From Betaproteobacteria bacterium (GTDB lineage Bacteria > Pseudomonadota > Gammaproteobacteria > Burkholderiales > CAIKXV01), in assembly GCA_021298815.1 (NCBI GenBank), contig JAJTHE010000086.1:1-53036 (forward strand): a stretch of 53,036 nt of DNA, written 5' to 3'. Of this stretch, positions 45,349 through 53,036 are shown piece by piece. How positions within the stretch are numbered: the first letter of the stretch is position 1; each line of letters begins with the position of its first letter. The notes beneath the pieces are model-generated. The model did not search any database and was not told the origin of the DNA. It saw nothing but the letters and a program-made list of their open reading frames with translations. The translations under genes were made by a program, and so were the position numbers.

Positions 45349-46187
45349 CCCAGGGCGCGCAGGATGCGGTAGCGGCCGTCCTCGATCTGGGCCGCGGTGA
45401 CGATGCCGTTGCGGCTGCTGCCGCCGTCCAGCCCCAGGCGGTCGTGGATGAACTGGTGCGGATCGTCCTCGCCGGTGAGTTCGTGGTGCCGCACGGGCGG
45501 TGTGTGCCCGTGCACGACCAGGGTGCCGTCGAAGCCTTCCTTCCATTGCAGGAAGTCGGCCATGATCCAGGCCCATTGCGCATCGAGGAAGCCGGTCCAC
45601 GGCCGCGACAGGTAGGCCTCGATGTCCACCTGCGGGCGCAGGCCGCCGTGCACGAACAGCACGTTGCCCAGCCTCAGGTGCGGCTCCATCGCGTGCAGGC
45701 AGGTGCACACCCGTGCGCCGAGCGTGGCTTCGACCAGTGCACGATCCAGCGGGGCGTCCGCGCGCCCTGCCCTGGCGCGCATCTCTTCCAGCACTGCGGT
45801 ACCGCCCATGTGCGCGCCGAGCCAACGCTCGCGCGCCTGCGGCGCATGGGGCCCGTCGCCGATCGCCAGCAGCAGCGTCATCTCGTGGTTGCCCATCAGT
45901 CGGTGGACCTGGTCGACCCCATGCGCGGCCGCCTCCCTCGACCAGAGGTCGAGCGCTCCGAGGCTGCTCGGACCGCGATCGATCAGGTCGCCGAGCAGCA
46001 CCAGGCGGGTCGGCGCGCCGATCGTGCCGGCGAGGCCGGCGATCTCCGTGAGCAGGGCCTGCAGCTGGGCCGCGCAGCCGTGCACGTCGCCGACCGCGAA
46101 CACGGATTCCCCGCGCACGTCGAAGGGCGCCGCGTGCCATCCGGACACGTCGATCGTCACCGCAGGCGTGGCCGGGGATCCGCTCAT
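45285..46187 (-). CDS. PPP-type metallophosphoesterase (ApaH / serine-threonine phosphatase-like)
   Basis: A 300-residue calcineurin-like phosphoesterase. Metal and catalytic motifs run in order: GDVHG, GDLIDRGPSS, GNHE, VHGG and HGHTPP. This is the bis(5'-nucleosyl)tetraphosphatase / PPP phosphatase pattern; length and order fit either a nucleotide hydrolase or a protein phosphatase. ATG 46187 overlaps the stop of the oxidoreductase gene by 4 bases, so the two are translated together. Confidence 0.88.
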   Translation of the reverse strand: MSGSPATPAVTIDVSGWHAAPFDVRGESVFAVGDVHGCAAQLQALLTEIAGLAGTIGAPTRLVLLGDLIDRGPSSLGALDLWSREAAAHGVDQVHRLMGNHEMTLLLAIGDGPHAPQARERWLGAHMGGTAVLEEMRARAGRADAPLDRALVEATLGARVCTCLHAMEPHLRLGNVLFVHGGLRPQVDIEAYLSRPWTGFLDAQWAWIMADFLQWKEGFDGTLVVHGHTPPVRHHELTGEDDPHQFIHDRLGLDGGSSRNGIVTAAQIEDGRYRILRALGQPAGAPASTAVSHSRVSNSS

Positions 46188-47173
46188 GGCTGCAGCAGCA
46201 CCTTGCCGAGCACGGCACCGCTTTCCAGGAGTGCATGCGCGCGTGCAGCCTCCTCGAGGGGCAGCACCGAATGGATCGGTGGCACGAAATCGCCCCGGGC
46301 GAGCTGCCCCACCAGCTGGCGGGTGGATTCCGCGCGGCGTGCGGGGAAGCGGTCGAACGCGTGCATCGTGAAGCAGCGCACCGCTGGGCTGTTCGCCCGG
46401 TGCCCGCGCATGGCGCGGATCAGGTCGCCCGGGATCGGTCCGCCGAGCTGCGCATAGCTGACCAGCAGGCCCATCGGCGCGACGCAATCCAGCAGGTCCA
46501 TGAAGCGCTCGCCGCCGACGGCGTCCAGCACCAGGCCTGCGCCTTCGCCGTCGGTCGCGCGCAGCACCTGCGCCGGGAACGACGCATCGCGTGCATCGAT
46601 CGCGACGGCGCCGAGCGACTCGACGAACCGGCAGCGCTCGGCCGAGCGCGCGAGGCCGACCACCGTCTTGCCGGCGAGGCGGGCGAGCTGGACCAACGCG
46701 CTGCCGACGCCGCCAGCGGCGCCGGTGACCAGCACGCGGGTAAAGGTCATCCCCGCCGGGGCGGAATGCAGCAGGTGCCAGGCGACCTGGTAGTTGGACA
46801 GGCAGGCCGCATGGCGCAGGTCGATGCCGGCGGGCAACGGTTGCACCGCCTGCGCGGGGACGGCGATGCATTGCGCATAGCAGCCGCCGCGCGTCGCCAG
46901 TTCGCGCGCCGAGACGAACACCGGGTCGCCGATCTTCAGGTGCGTCACGTCGGCACCGGCTTGCGCGACGACGCCGGCCATCTCGATGCCGGGTATGCAC
47001 GGCAGCGCGGGCATCCAGGCATAGGTTCCGTTGCGCACCATCACCTCGGGCCGGCTCACCCCGATCGCACGCGCCTCGACCAGCACGTCCGCGTGCCCCG
47101 GCGTCGGAACCGGGCGATCCACGGCGCGCAGCACGTCCGGTGCGCCAGTGCGTTCGAGCCAGATCGCCTTCAA
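46184..47173 (-). CDS. Quinone-oxidoreductase-like MDR protein
   Basis: Medium-chain dehydrogenase/reductase of 329 residues in the zinc-free quinone reductase group. MKAIWLERTGAPDVLRAVD starts the GroES-like domain with IPGIEMAGVV; the Rossmann domain has VLVTGAAGGVGSALVQLA (NADPH site) and LVLDAVGG. The zinc ligands of alcohol dehydrogenases are absent. It reduces quinones or enone-type compounds in relatives; the substrate here is open. Divergent from a Bug gene, 86 bases apart. Confidence 0.9.
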   Translation of the reverse strand: MKAIWLERTGAPDVLRAVDRPVPTPGHADVLVEARAIGVSRPEVMVRNGTYAWMPALPCIPGIEMAGVVAQAGADVTHLKIGDPVFVSARELATRGGCYAQCIAVPAQAVQPLPAGIDLRHAACLSNYQVAWHLLHSAPAGMTFTRVLVTGAAGGVGSALVQLARLAGKTVVGLARSAERCRFVESLGAVAIDARDASFPAQVLRATDGEGAGLVLDAVGGERFMDLLDCVAPMGLLVSYAQLGGPIPGDLIRAMRGHRANSPAVRCFTMHAFDRFPARRAESTRQLVGQLARGDFVPPIHSVLPLEEAARAHALLESGAVLGKVLLQP

Positions 47174-47259
47174 GCCGCCTCCTCCCCGTGGATGCGCCGT
47201 ATATTAGACGCGTTCGTCATCCTGCTGCCCGCCGGCAGGGTGTCCTTTCCGGAGAGCCC

Positions 47260-48294
47260 ATGCCGACTGCCCCGTCCCGGCCCGCGCGCAGCGCAGCCCG
47301 CGCTGCCTTGCAGGCCCGCCGTCCGTTCCCACGGCATGCGCTGCTGCTGGCGTTCGTCGCAGCCCTCCCCTGCACCGCCGCGCTGGCGCAACCGGCCTGG
47401 CCGTCGAAGCCGGTGCGCATCGTCTCGCCGCTGGCACCGGGCGGCCCAGTCGACCTGCTGGCGCGGCTGATCGCGGCCGGCATCCAGGAGCGCCATGGCC
47501 AGGCCACCATCGTCGAGAACCTGAGCGGCGGCAACGGCATCATCGGCATGGACAACGTGCGGCGCTCGGCCGCCGACGGCCATACGCTGGTGGTCGCGCC
47601 CTCGGGCTCGCTCACCATCACCCCGACGCTGGTGTCGAAGCTGCCGTATAGCATCGAGCGCGACTTCGCGCCGATCGCTATGCTCGCGCGATCGCCCAAC
47701 ATCCTCGTCGCGCACCCGTCGACCGGCATCGGCAGCGTGCGCGAGCTGGTGGCGCTGGCCCGGGCGAAGCCGCATGCGCTGTCCTTCGCCTCGCCGGCGG
47801 TGGGCAGCGGGCTGCACCTCGCGGGCGAGCTGTTCCGGCAGCAGACCGGAGCCGACATTCTCCACGTGCCGTACAAGGGCACCGGGCCGGCGCTGGCCGA
47901 CGTGCTCAGCGGCCATGTCCCGCTGATGATGGGCAGCCTGCATTCGCTGCTGCCGCACGTGCGTGTCGGCAAGCTGCGTGCGATCGGAATCACCGATTCG
48001 GTACGGTCGCAGGCGGCGCCCGACATCGCGACACTGTCGGAACAGGGCGCGAGTGGCGTGATCGCCACGTCATGGTATGGACTGCTGGCCCCGGGTAGCA
48101 CGCCGGCCGCGACGATCGCGGCCATCGCCGCAGACCTGCCGGCGATCATGGATCGTCCGGCGGCGCGCGAGCAGTTCAACAAGCAGGGGCTGGTGCCATG
48201 GTCGATGACGCCCACGGCCTTCCGCGAACACATCGCGACCGAACGGGCCTCCTGGGCGAAGGTGATCCGCGAGCGCGGCATCGCCCTCGAGTGA
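47260..48294 (+). CDS. Bug/TctC-type substrate-binding protein
   Basis: Periplasmic binding protein of 344 residues. A long basic N-terminus precedes the signal core HALLLAFVAALPCTAALAQ. The family pattern follows: WPSKPVRIVSPLAPGGPVDLLARL, VENLSGGNGIIGMDNV, HVPYKGTGPALADVLSGHV. GGAGAG lies 3 bases before ATG 47260. It faces the divergent oxidoreductase gene and converges on the next Bug gene. The ligand is unknown. Confidence 0.92.
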   Translation: MPTAPSRPARSAARAALQARRPFPRHALLLAFVAALPCTAALAQPAWPSKPVRIVSPLAPGGPVDLLARLIAAGIQERHGQATIVENLSGGNGIIGMDNVRRSAADGHTLVVAPSGSLTITPTLVSKLPYSIERDFAPIAMLARSPNILVAHPSTGIGSVRELVALARAKPHALSFASPAVGSGLHLAGELFRQQTGADILHVPYKGTGPALADVLSGHVPLMMGSLHSLLPHVRVGKLRAIGITDSVRSQAAPDIATLSEQGASGVIATSWYGLLAPGSTPAATIAAIAADLPAIMDRPAAREQFNKQGLVPWSMTPTAFREHIATERASWAKVIRERGIALE

Positions 48295-48312
48295 CGGGTC
48301 TGCGGCGACCGG

Positions 48313-49311
48313 TCAGTTCAACTGCCGGATGTTGTACTTCCGGATCGCCTCCGACCAGCGCACCAGGTCGGTCCGAAGCAGCTTGCCGAAGGCGTCCGGC
48401 GACACCGGCGCCGGCTCGAAGCCGCGGTCGCGCAGCAGCGCAGGGGCCGGGCCGGCCGTCAATGCGCGGTTGAGTTCAGTGTTCAGCCGGGCGATGGCCG
48501 CGCGCGGCGTGCCGGCCGGTGCGAGCAGTCCATACCAGCCGCGGACTTCGAAGCCCTTGAAGCCCTGTTCGTCGAGCGTCGGCACGTCGGGCAGTTCGCT
48601 GCCCCGCTTGAGCGTGGTGACCGCCAGCGCCTTCAGCTTGCCGGCGCGCACCTGCGGGATGATCGAGCCGGGACCGGATACCGTGACCTGGACCTCGTTG
48701 CCGAGCAGGCCGGTCATCAGCGGTGCGGTGCCGCGATACGCGATGTGGGTCATCCGCAGCTTGGCCAGCGCGAAGAACACCTCCTGCACCACCTGGTTGA
48801 TCGCACCGCCGGAACCGAAGTTGAGCTTGCCGGGGTTCGCCTGCGCATGCGCGATGAATTCGGCCAGGGTATTGGCCGGCACGGCAGCGCCGACCGCCAT
48901 GTAGTACGGCTGCTCGATCAGCAGTCCCACCGGCGCGAAGTCGCGCAGTACGTCGAACGGCGGCTTGTCCATCATCGCCGGCGCGATCACGGAGGCCGAG
49001 TCGGACAGCGCGATCGTGTAGCCATCGGGCGAGGCCTGGGTGCCGATCTGCAGCCCGACCAGACCCTGTGCGCCGCTGCGATGGTCGATCACGATCGGCT
49101 GGCCGAGGTGCTGCTCGAGCGGTTGCGCGACCACGCGCATCACGAAGCTGGTGTTGCCGCCCGGGGCGAACGGCACGATCACGCGCAGCGGCTTCACCGG
49201 GAACTCGGCTGCCCGTGCAACCGTGCCGGCAAGGCTGCCGGCGGCAACAGCCATGGCAGCGGCGAGGATGGCAGCGGCTGCGGTCCGCCTGCCGTGGTAC
49301 GCGTCGATCAT
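48313..49311 (-). CDS. Bug/TctC-type substrate-binding protein
   Basis: Periplasmic binding protein of 332 residues with a signal peptide (TAAAAILAAAMAVAAGSLAG). Family marks: FPVKPLRVIVPFAPGGNTSFVMR, IDHRSGAQGLVGLQIG and HIAYRGTAPLMTGLLGNEVQV. It starts 9 bases after the stop of the dihydroxyphthalate-decarboxylase-like gene and is probably in its operon. The pairing suggests uptake of the same or a related (aromatic) acid; this is inference. Confidence 0.92.
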   Translation of the reverse strand: MIDAYHGRRTAAAAILAAAMAVAAGSLAGTVARAAEFPVKPLRVIVPFAPGGNTSFVMRVVAQPLEQHLGQPIVIDHRSGAQGLVGLQIGTQASPDGYTIALSDSASVIAPAMMDKPPFDVLRDFAPVGLLIEQPYYMAVGAAVPANTLAEFIAHAQANPGKLNFGSGGAINQVVQEVFFALAKLRMTHIAYRGTAPLMTGLLGNEVQVTVSGPGSIIPQVRAGKLKALAVTTLKRGSELPDVPTLDEQGFKGFEVRGWYGLLAPAGTPRAAIARLNTELNRALTAGPAPALLRDRGFEPAPVSPDAFGKLLRTDLVRWSEAIRKYNIRQLN

Positions 49312-49320
49312 GGGGTCACC

Positions 49321-50385
49321 TCAGGTCAGTATCGATCCGCCGATATCCGCGAACAGTTGCTCCACCGGGATCGGCGCGGCCAGGATGCCGTGCTCGACCA
49401 TGTACTGCTGGAAGGTCTCGAAGTTGCGCCGGCCGGCCTCGATGCCGTACGGGAACGGATCCCGCCCGAACACCGCATCGATCTCGTCGATGTCGTCATG
49501 CATCCAGGGCAGCATGTAGCGCGGGATGGCGATGTAGCGCATGTGCCGGATCGCTACCGCCTTCGAATGGCAGAACGCCTCGTACAGGCTCTTCGCGAGC
49601 GCCGGATGCCGCTCGTGCAGCGTGCGACGGATGACGATGCAGTGCATGATCGGGAACTGTCCGGTACGCCGGTAGTACTCCTTCTCGCGCTCGCGGAAGT
49701 CCGGGAACAGCCGCACGACATCCGGGTTCTCGTGCCGGGAATCCGGCAGCCGGGTGCCGAGGATGGCGTCTATCTCACCGTCGGCCAGCATCTGGCCGAG
49801 CGAGCGCCCGCCTCGGTTGGCGCTGACCGGCACCGGGCGCAGCAGCGGCATCACGTCGGGTTCGCCATGCTGGCCGGTATCGTTGATGTTGCCCTCGATC
49901 CATTCGATGCCGGAGAGGTCGACGCCGTATTCGTGTTGCAGGATGCCGCGCATCCACACCGTGGCAGTCATGGTGTAGCGCGGCAGCCCGATGCGCTTGC
50001 CTTCGAGGTCCTTCGGCGTGCGTATGCGGCGCCGGTTGACCGTGATGTAGCCATGCCGGAAGCAGCGCGCGGGATACACCGGCAGCGCGATGAACGGCGT
50101 GCGCTCGCGCTGGACAGACAGGCGCGCGATGTAGTCCGAGCAGGACATCTCGGATACGTCGAACTCCTGCGTCGCCGACATCCGGTTGAAGATGTTGCGC
50201 GGATCGTCGTTGACGACGAACTCGAGGTCGATGCCCGATGGCTTCACCTCGCCGGTGTAGAGCGCCTGCATCCGGTCGTAGAGCCCGCTGGCCAGGCGCA
50301 CGCGCACCGGCGCTCGCGCATCGCCCGGGGTCCGTCCGGCAGGCTCGCCGGCGGCCTCGGCCTCGGCAGAAGGGGCATGCTGCAT
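49321..50385 (-). CDS. 4,5-dihydroxyphthalate decarboxylase-like / NMT1-type protein
   Basis: A 354-residue cytoplasmic protein with the periplasmic-binding-protein fold of the 4,5-dihydroxyphthalate decarboxylase group. It has no signal peptide. Recognisable blocks are LASGLYDRMQALYTGEVKP, FDVSEMSCSDYIARLS, ARCFRHGYITVNRR, RIGLPRYTMTATVWMRGIL and LYEAFCHSKAVA. Members decarboxylate aromatic acids or are uncharacterised. ATG 50385 is chosen; a TTG at 50430 would lie upstream of the predicted transcription start. It has a strong promoter with a palindrome at +1 and reads into a Bug gene. Confidence 0.8.
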   Translation of the reverse strand: MQHAPSAEAEAAGEPAGRTPGDARAPVRVRLASGLYDRMQALYTGEVKPSGIDLEFVVNDDPRNIFNRMSATQEFDVSEMSCSDYIARLSVQRERTPFIALPVYPARCFRHGYITVNRRRIRTPKDLEGKRIGLPRYTMTATVWMRGILQHEYGVDLSGIEWIEGNINDTGQHGEPDVMPLLRPVPVSANRGGRSLGQMLADGEIDAILGTRLPDSRHENPDVVRLFPDFREREKEYYRRTGQFPIMHCIVIRRTLHERHPALAKSLYEAFCHSKAVAIRHMRYIAIPRYMLPWMHDDIDEIDAVFGRDPFPYGIEAGRRNFETFQQYMVEHGILAAPIPVEQLFADIGGSILT

Positions 50386-50408
50386 GAAGAGGCGCGACCA
50401 GTGGTCAG

Positions 50409-50418
50409 TGTGATCACA
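50409..50418. promoter_or_regulatory. Palindrome TGTGATCACA, candidate repressor site
   Basis: A perfect 10-bp palindrome directly downstream of the -10 box of the minus-strand promoter, covering the likely transcription start (near 50411). It also lies 83 bases before the plus-strand molybdenum hydroxylase gene. A regulator binding here would block the decarboxylase-like operon. Confidence 0.5.
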
Positions 50419-50446
50419 ATATAGGCGCAACGCGGATACGCTGCAA
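50418..50446 (-). promoter_or_regulatory. Sigma-70 promoter of the decarboxylase-like operon
   Basis: On the minus strand TTGCAG (50446-50441) and TATATT (50423-50418) are 17 bases apart. The RNA would start near 50411, leaving a leader of about 26 nt before ATG 50385. A TAGAAT-like -10 on the plus strand (near 50461-50466) may serve the divergent gene but has no good -35. Confidence 0.65.
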
Positions 50447-50500
50447 CCGGCCGCGCTTCGCTAGAATGCCCGCACCCCGTCGCACAGACTCGAGGCCGGC

Positions 50501-52831
50501 ATGAGCAGCAGGACCCGTGCACCCTATGTCGGCCGCACCGTCGAGCGGCTGGAGGACCAGCGCCTGCTGCGCGGCCGCGGCTGCTATGTCGACGACATCG
50601 ACTGCAGCGGCGTGCTGCACGCGGTGATCCTGCGCAGCTCGGTCGCGCATGGCCACATCCGCTCGATCGATGCCTCGGCTGCACGCGCGATGCCCGGAGT
50701 GCATGCCGTGCTCACCGCGGACGACCTGCCGGGCGGCGTGCCGATGGTGCCGCTGCGCATGGAGCCCCATCCACAGGTCGCGCGCTATGAACAGCCGGTG
50801 ATCGCGCAGCGCAAGGTACGATACGTCGGCGAACCGCTGGCGGTGGTGGTGGCCGACACGCCTGCGCTCGCCGAGGACGCGCTGTCGGGCATTGCCGTCG
50901 CCATCGAACCCCTGCCCGCGGTGACCGGGTGGGAGGCCGCGATCCGCGACGATGTGCTGCTGTTCGAGGAACACGGCACCAACCAGGTGATCACGCTCAC
51001 CGCGCTCCGCGGCGAGGTGGACGAGGTGTTCCGCACCGCCGACTACACGCGCAAGGAGCGCTTCGCCGTGCACCGGCATACGGCGGTGCCGATGGAGACG
51101 CGCGGGCTGCTTGCCGAATGGGACGCGGCCACCCGCCGGCTGCGGGTGTCCGGCCTGATGAAGGTGCCGTTCGCGGTGCGCGCGGTGCTGGCCCGGCTGC
51201 TCGCGCTGCCGGAAGACAGCATCGAAGGCGTCGAGACCGATGTCGGCGCCGGCTTCGGGATGCGCGGCGAGTTCTATCCCGAGGATTTCCTGGTGCCGTA
51301 CCTCGCGCGCGCCCTGGTACGGCCGGTCAAGTGGATCGAGGACCGCCGCGAGCACCTGCTGGCCATCACCCATGCGCGCGAGGCCGAGTGCGAACTGGAG
51401 ATCGCCTGCCGCCGCGACGGCACCCTGCTCGGCCTGCGTGGCGTGTCATGGTTCGACACCGGTGCCTACGTGCGTGCCAACGGCATGACCGGCCCGCGCA
51501 ACCTGGCGCAGATGATCCCAGGCCCGTACCGCATCGGCCACCTGAAGATGGAAGTGCGGCTGGTGGTGAGCAACAAGACGCCATCGGGCAGCTACCGGGG
51601 GCCTGGCCGCTACGAGGCCGACTTCTTCCGTGAGCGCCTGATCGACCTCGCCGCCGCCGACCTCGGCATCGACCGGGTGGCGATGCGCCGGATGAACCTG
51701 CTCACCGAAGCCGACATGCCCTTCTCGCTCGGCAGGGTGATGCCCTGGGGCCATCGCGGGGCTACCACCGATACCGGCGACTACCGAATCCCGCTCGACC
51801 GCTGCCTGCAGGAGATCGGCTGGCAGACGAAGATGGCGCTGCAGGGCCGGCTGGTCGACGGGCGCTACCACGGGCTCGCGGTGGGCTGCTACCTGGAAGG
51901 CGGCTCGATGGGACCCAGCGAGAACGCGCGCGTGGTGCTCGAACCCGACGGGGCTTTCGCGATCTACGTCGGATCCTCCGGCGTCGGCCAGGGGATAGAA
52001 ACGATCTTCGCGCAGATCGCGGCAGATGCGCTCGGGGTCCCGATCGAGCGTATCCGCGGGGTGTTCCACGGGTCCACGGGGTACGTGAAGCTCGGGTTCG
52101 GCTCCGGCGGCTCCCGCTCGACCGTGATGGGCGGGTCGGCGATCCTCGACGCGGCCGCCAACCTGAAGCGGCTGCTGCGCGAAACCGCGGCTGCGCAGTT
52201 CGGCTGCCTGCCAGATGAGGTGGCGATCATCGACGACCTGCGCACGGTCAGTGCTGGCGGGCGCTCGCGCTCGGTCCCGGAGCTTGCAGTTGAGGGCCTG
52301 TCGGCCGAGGGCAGGTTCGACAACGACCGGCGCACCTACAGCTACGGCACGCATGCTGCGCATGTCGCGGTCGATCCTGCCACCGGCCATGTGCAGGTGC
52401 TCGACTACGTGTCGGTCGAGGACGTGGGCCGGATCATCAATCCGGCGACGTTGCATGGGCAGGTCGTCGGCGCGATCCTGCAGGGACTCGGCGCCACCCT
52501 CATGGAGGAACTCGTCTATGACGCGGCGGGACAACTGCTCACCGGGTCCCTCGCCAGCTATCTCGTGCCCGCGGCCGACGACTATCCGGTGATACGCGCG
52601 GTTTCGCTCGAGATGTATCCGTCCCCGATCTCGCCGCTGGGGGCGAAGGGCGCCGGCGAGGGCGGCATCATCCCGGTCGGTGGCGTGATCGCCAATGCGG
52701 TCGCCGCCGCGCTGGGATCCTTCGGCGTGCAGCCGAACCGCCTGCCGCTGACGCCGCCCCGCGTATGGCAGCTCATCGCATCGGCCGGATCGCGGCCCGC
52801 CTCCGGCCCGTTGCACGAGGCCATGTACTGA
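50501..52831 (+). CDS. Molybdenum hydroxylase large subunit (xanthine dehydrogenase family)
   Basis: Molybdopterin-binding subunit of the xanthine dehydrogenase / aerobic CO dehydrogenase large-subunit family; 776 residues. The N-terminal a/b hammerhead domain (YVGRTVERLEDQRLLRGRG, RYVGEPLAVVVAD) is followed by the cofactor domains with DVGAGFGMRGEFYPED, SYRGPGRYEADFF, GVGQGIETIFAQIAADALG and GAKGAGEGGIIPVGG, whose Glu720 is the expected catalytic base. The CO dehydrogenase loop (AYRCSFR) is absent, so CO is unlikely. No FeS or FAD subunit genes are adjacent. The substrate is unknown; the neighbour suggests an aromatic or N-heteroaromatic acid. Confidence 0.9.
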   Translation: MSSRTRAPYVGRTVERLEDQRLLRGRGCYVDDIDCSGVLHAVILRSSVAHGHIRSIDASAARAMPGVHAVLTADDLPGGVPMVPLRMEPHPQVARYEQPVIAQRKVRYVGEPLAVVVADTPALAEDALSGIAVAIEPLPAVTGWEAAIRDDVLLFEEHGTNQVITLTALRGEVDEVFRTADYTRKERFAVHRHTAVPMETRGLLAEWDAATRRLRVSGLMKVPFAVRAVLARLLALPEDSIEGVETDVGAGFGMRGEFYPEDFLVPYLARALVRPVKWIEDRREHLLAITHAREAECELEIACRRDGTLLGLRGVSWFDTGAYVRANGMTGPRNLAQMIPGPYRIGHLKMEVRLVVSNKTPSGSYRGPGRYEADFFRERLIDLAAADLGIDRVAMRRMNLLTEADMPFSLGRVMPWGHRGATTDTGDYRIPLDRCLQEIGWQTKMALQGRLVDGRYHGLAVGCYLEGGSMGPSENARVVLEPDGAFAIYVGSSGVGQGIETIFAQIAADALGVPIERIRGVFHGSTGYVKLGFGSGGSRSTVMGGSAILDAAANLKRLLRETAAAQFGCLPDEVAIIDDLRTVSAGGRSRSVPELAVEGLSAEGRFDNDRRTYSYGTHAAHVAVDPATGHVQVLDYVSVEDVGRIINPATLHGQVVGAILQGLGATLMEELVYDAAGQLLTGSLASYLVPAADDYPVIRAVSLEMYPSPISPLGAKGAGEGGIIPVGGVIANAVAAALGSFGVQPNRLPLTPPRVWQLIASAGSRPASGPLHEAMY

Positions 52832-52846
52832 GCCAGGCGGCTACGC

Positions 52847-53036
52847 TCAACCGGGCGGACGGTAGCCCGGCCGGCTCTGGGCATTCGGGATCATGCCCAC
52901 CGCATTGTTGATCCGGTTGTTCGAGTTGTAGATCGCTACCACCTGCACCGCTTCGAACATCTCTGCCTCGCCCAGGCCGGCAGTGCGGAGTCCGTCCAGC
53001 AGCGACTCGTCGACGTCGGCCGGCGCCAGCGTGAGC
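52847..53036 (-). CDS. Carboxymuconolactone-decarboxylase/AhpD-like protein, partial
   Basis: The last 62 residues of a protein cut by the window edge. The pattern LRTAGLGEAEMFEAVQVVAIYNSNNRI is the C-terminal half of the CMD/AhpD-like peroxidase-related family; the CxxC active site would lie outside the window. The stop is at 52847-52849, 15 bases from the stop of the convergent molybdenum hydroxylase gene. Confidence 0.75.
   Translation of the reverse strand, partial: LTLAPADVDESLLDGLRTAGLGEAEMFEAVQVVAIYNSNNRINNAVGMIPNAQSRPGYRPPG

Noticed and set aside
47174..47259. TAATAT-like -10 box between the oxidoreductase and Bug genes
   Set aside because: No -35 at a fitting distance on either strand; not strong enough to list as a promoter.

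Overview
The window is a GC-rich bacterial chromosome segment. Gene content and order point to a betaproteobacterium, most likely Burkholderiales. The pointers are the lepA-lepB-DUF4845-rnc-era-recO-pdxJ-acpS-nagZ order, the yceD-rpmF-plsX-fabHDG-acpP-fabF-pabC-mltG-tmk-holB-tatD order, an RNase E with an Ala/Pro-rich tail, and many Bug/TctC-type periplasmic binding proteins. The genus cannot be fixed from the sequence alone.

Region 1 (1-11.3 kb, plus strand) is housekeeping. After a terminator of an upstream unit come a glutaredoxin-like gene, then lepA, lepB, a DUF4845 gene, rnc, era, recO, pdxJ, acpS and nagZ. Several of these overlap by 4 bases and read as one transcription unit for translation, protein export, RNA processing, DNA repair and cofactor supply. 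A DUF3135 gene, uvrC and pgsA follow. A strong promoter then drives a tRNA-Gly, tRNA-Cys, tRNA-Leu run, followed by a DUF1178 gene.

Region 2 (12.3-14.7 kb, minus) holds a thiamine-diphosphate enzyme that lacks its first ~110 residues, with a good promoter fused just upstream, and an exported methyltransferase with its own terminator.

Region 3 (14.8-26.3 kb, minus) is one long operon for fatty-acid synthesis, folate synthesis, murein cutting, dTMP synthesis and the replicative clamp loader. It runs from a near-consensus promoter at 26.27-26.30 kb down to tatD and an exported ankyrin protein. maf diverges from that promoter.

Region 4 (26.3-36.9 kb) carries maf, sppA, a HAD phosphatase, rluC, rne with a ~0.5 kb untranslated leader, uvrB, an aromatic/aspartate-type aminotransferase and tRNA-Asn.

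Region 5 (36.9-53 kb) is accessory. A tyrosine-integrase remnant abuts tRNA-Asn. Next to it is a LysR-controlled operon (enoyl-CoA hydratase, Bug protein, beta-keto acid cleavage enzyme, shortened NIPSNAP protein). Then come a cysteine hydrolase plus Bug protein, a decayed Bug gene, CIA30 and YgjP-like genes, a PPP-type phosphatase, a quinone-oxidoreductase-like gene, two more Bug genes, and a dihydroxyphthalate-decarboxylase-like protein divergent from a molybdenum hydroxylase large subunit. The window ends in a partial carboxymuconolactone-decarboxylase-like gene. The theme is uptake and breakdown of small organic acids, probably including aromatics; substrates cannot be read from the sequence.

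I found no CRISPR array, rRNA, prophage or recognised defence system. The least-explained items are the exported FAM173-like methyltransferase, the truncated thiamine-diphosphate enzyme with a retained promoter, the yceD promoter that implies a nearly leaderless mRNA, the repeated LVxxET motif in the RNase E tail, and the tRNA-Asn integration scar beside the catabolic operon.
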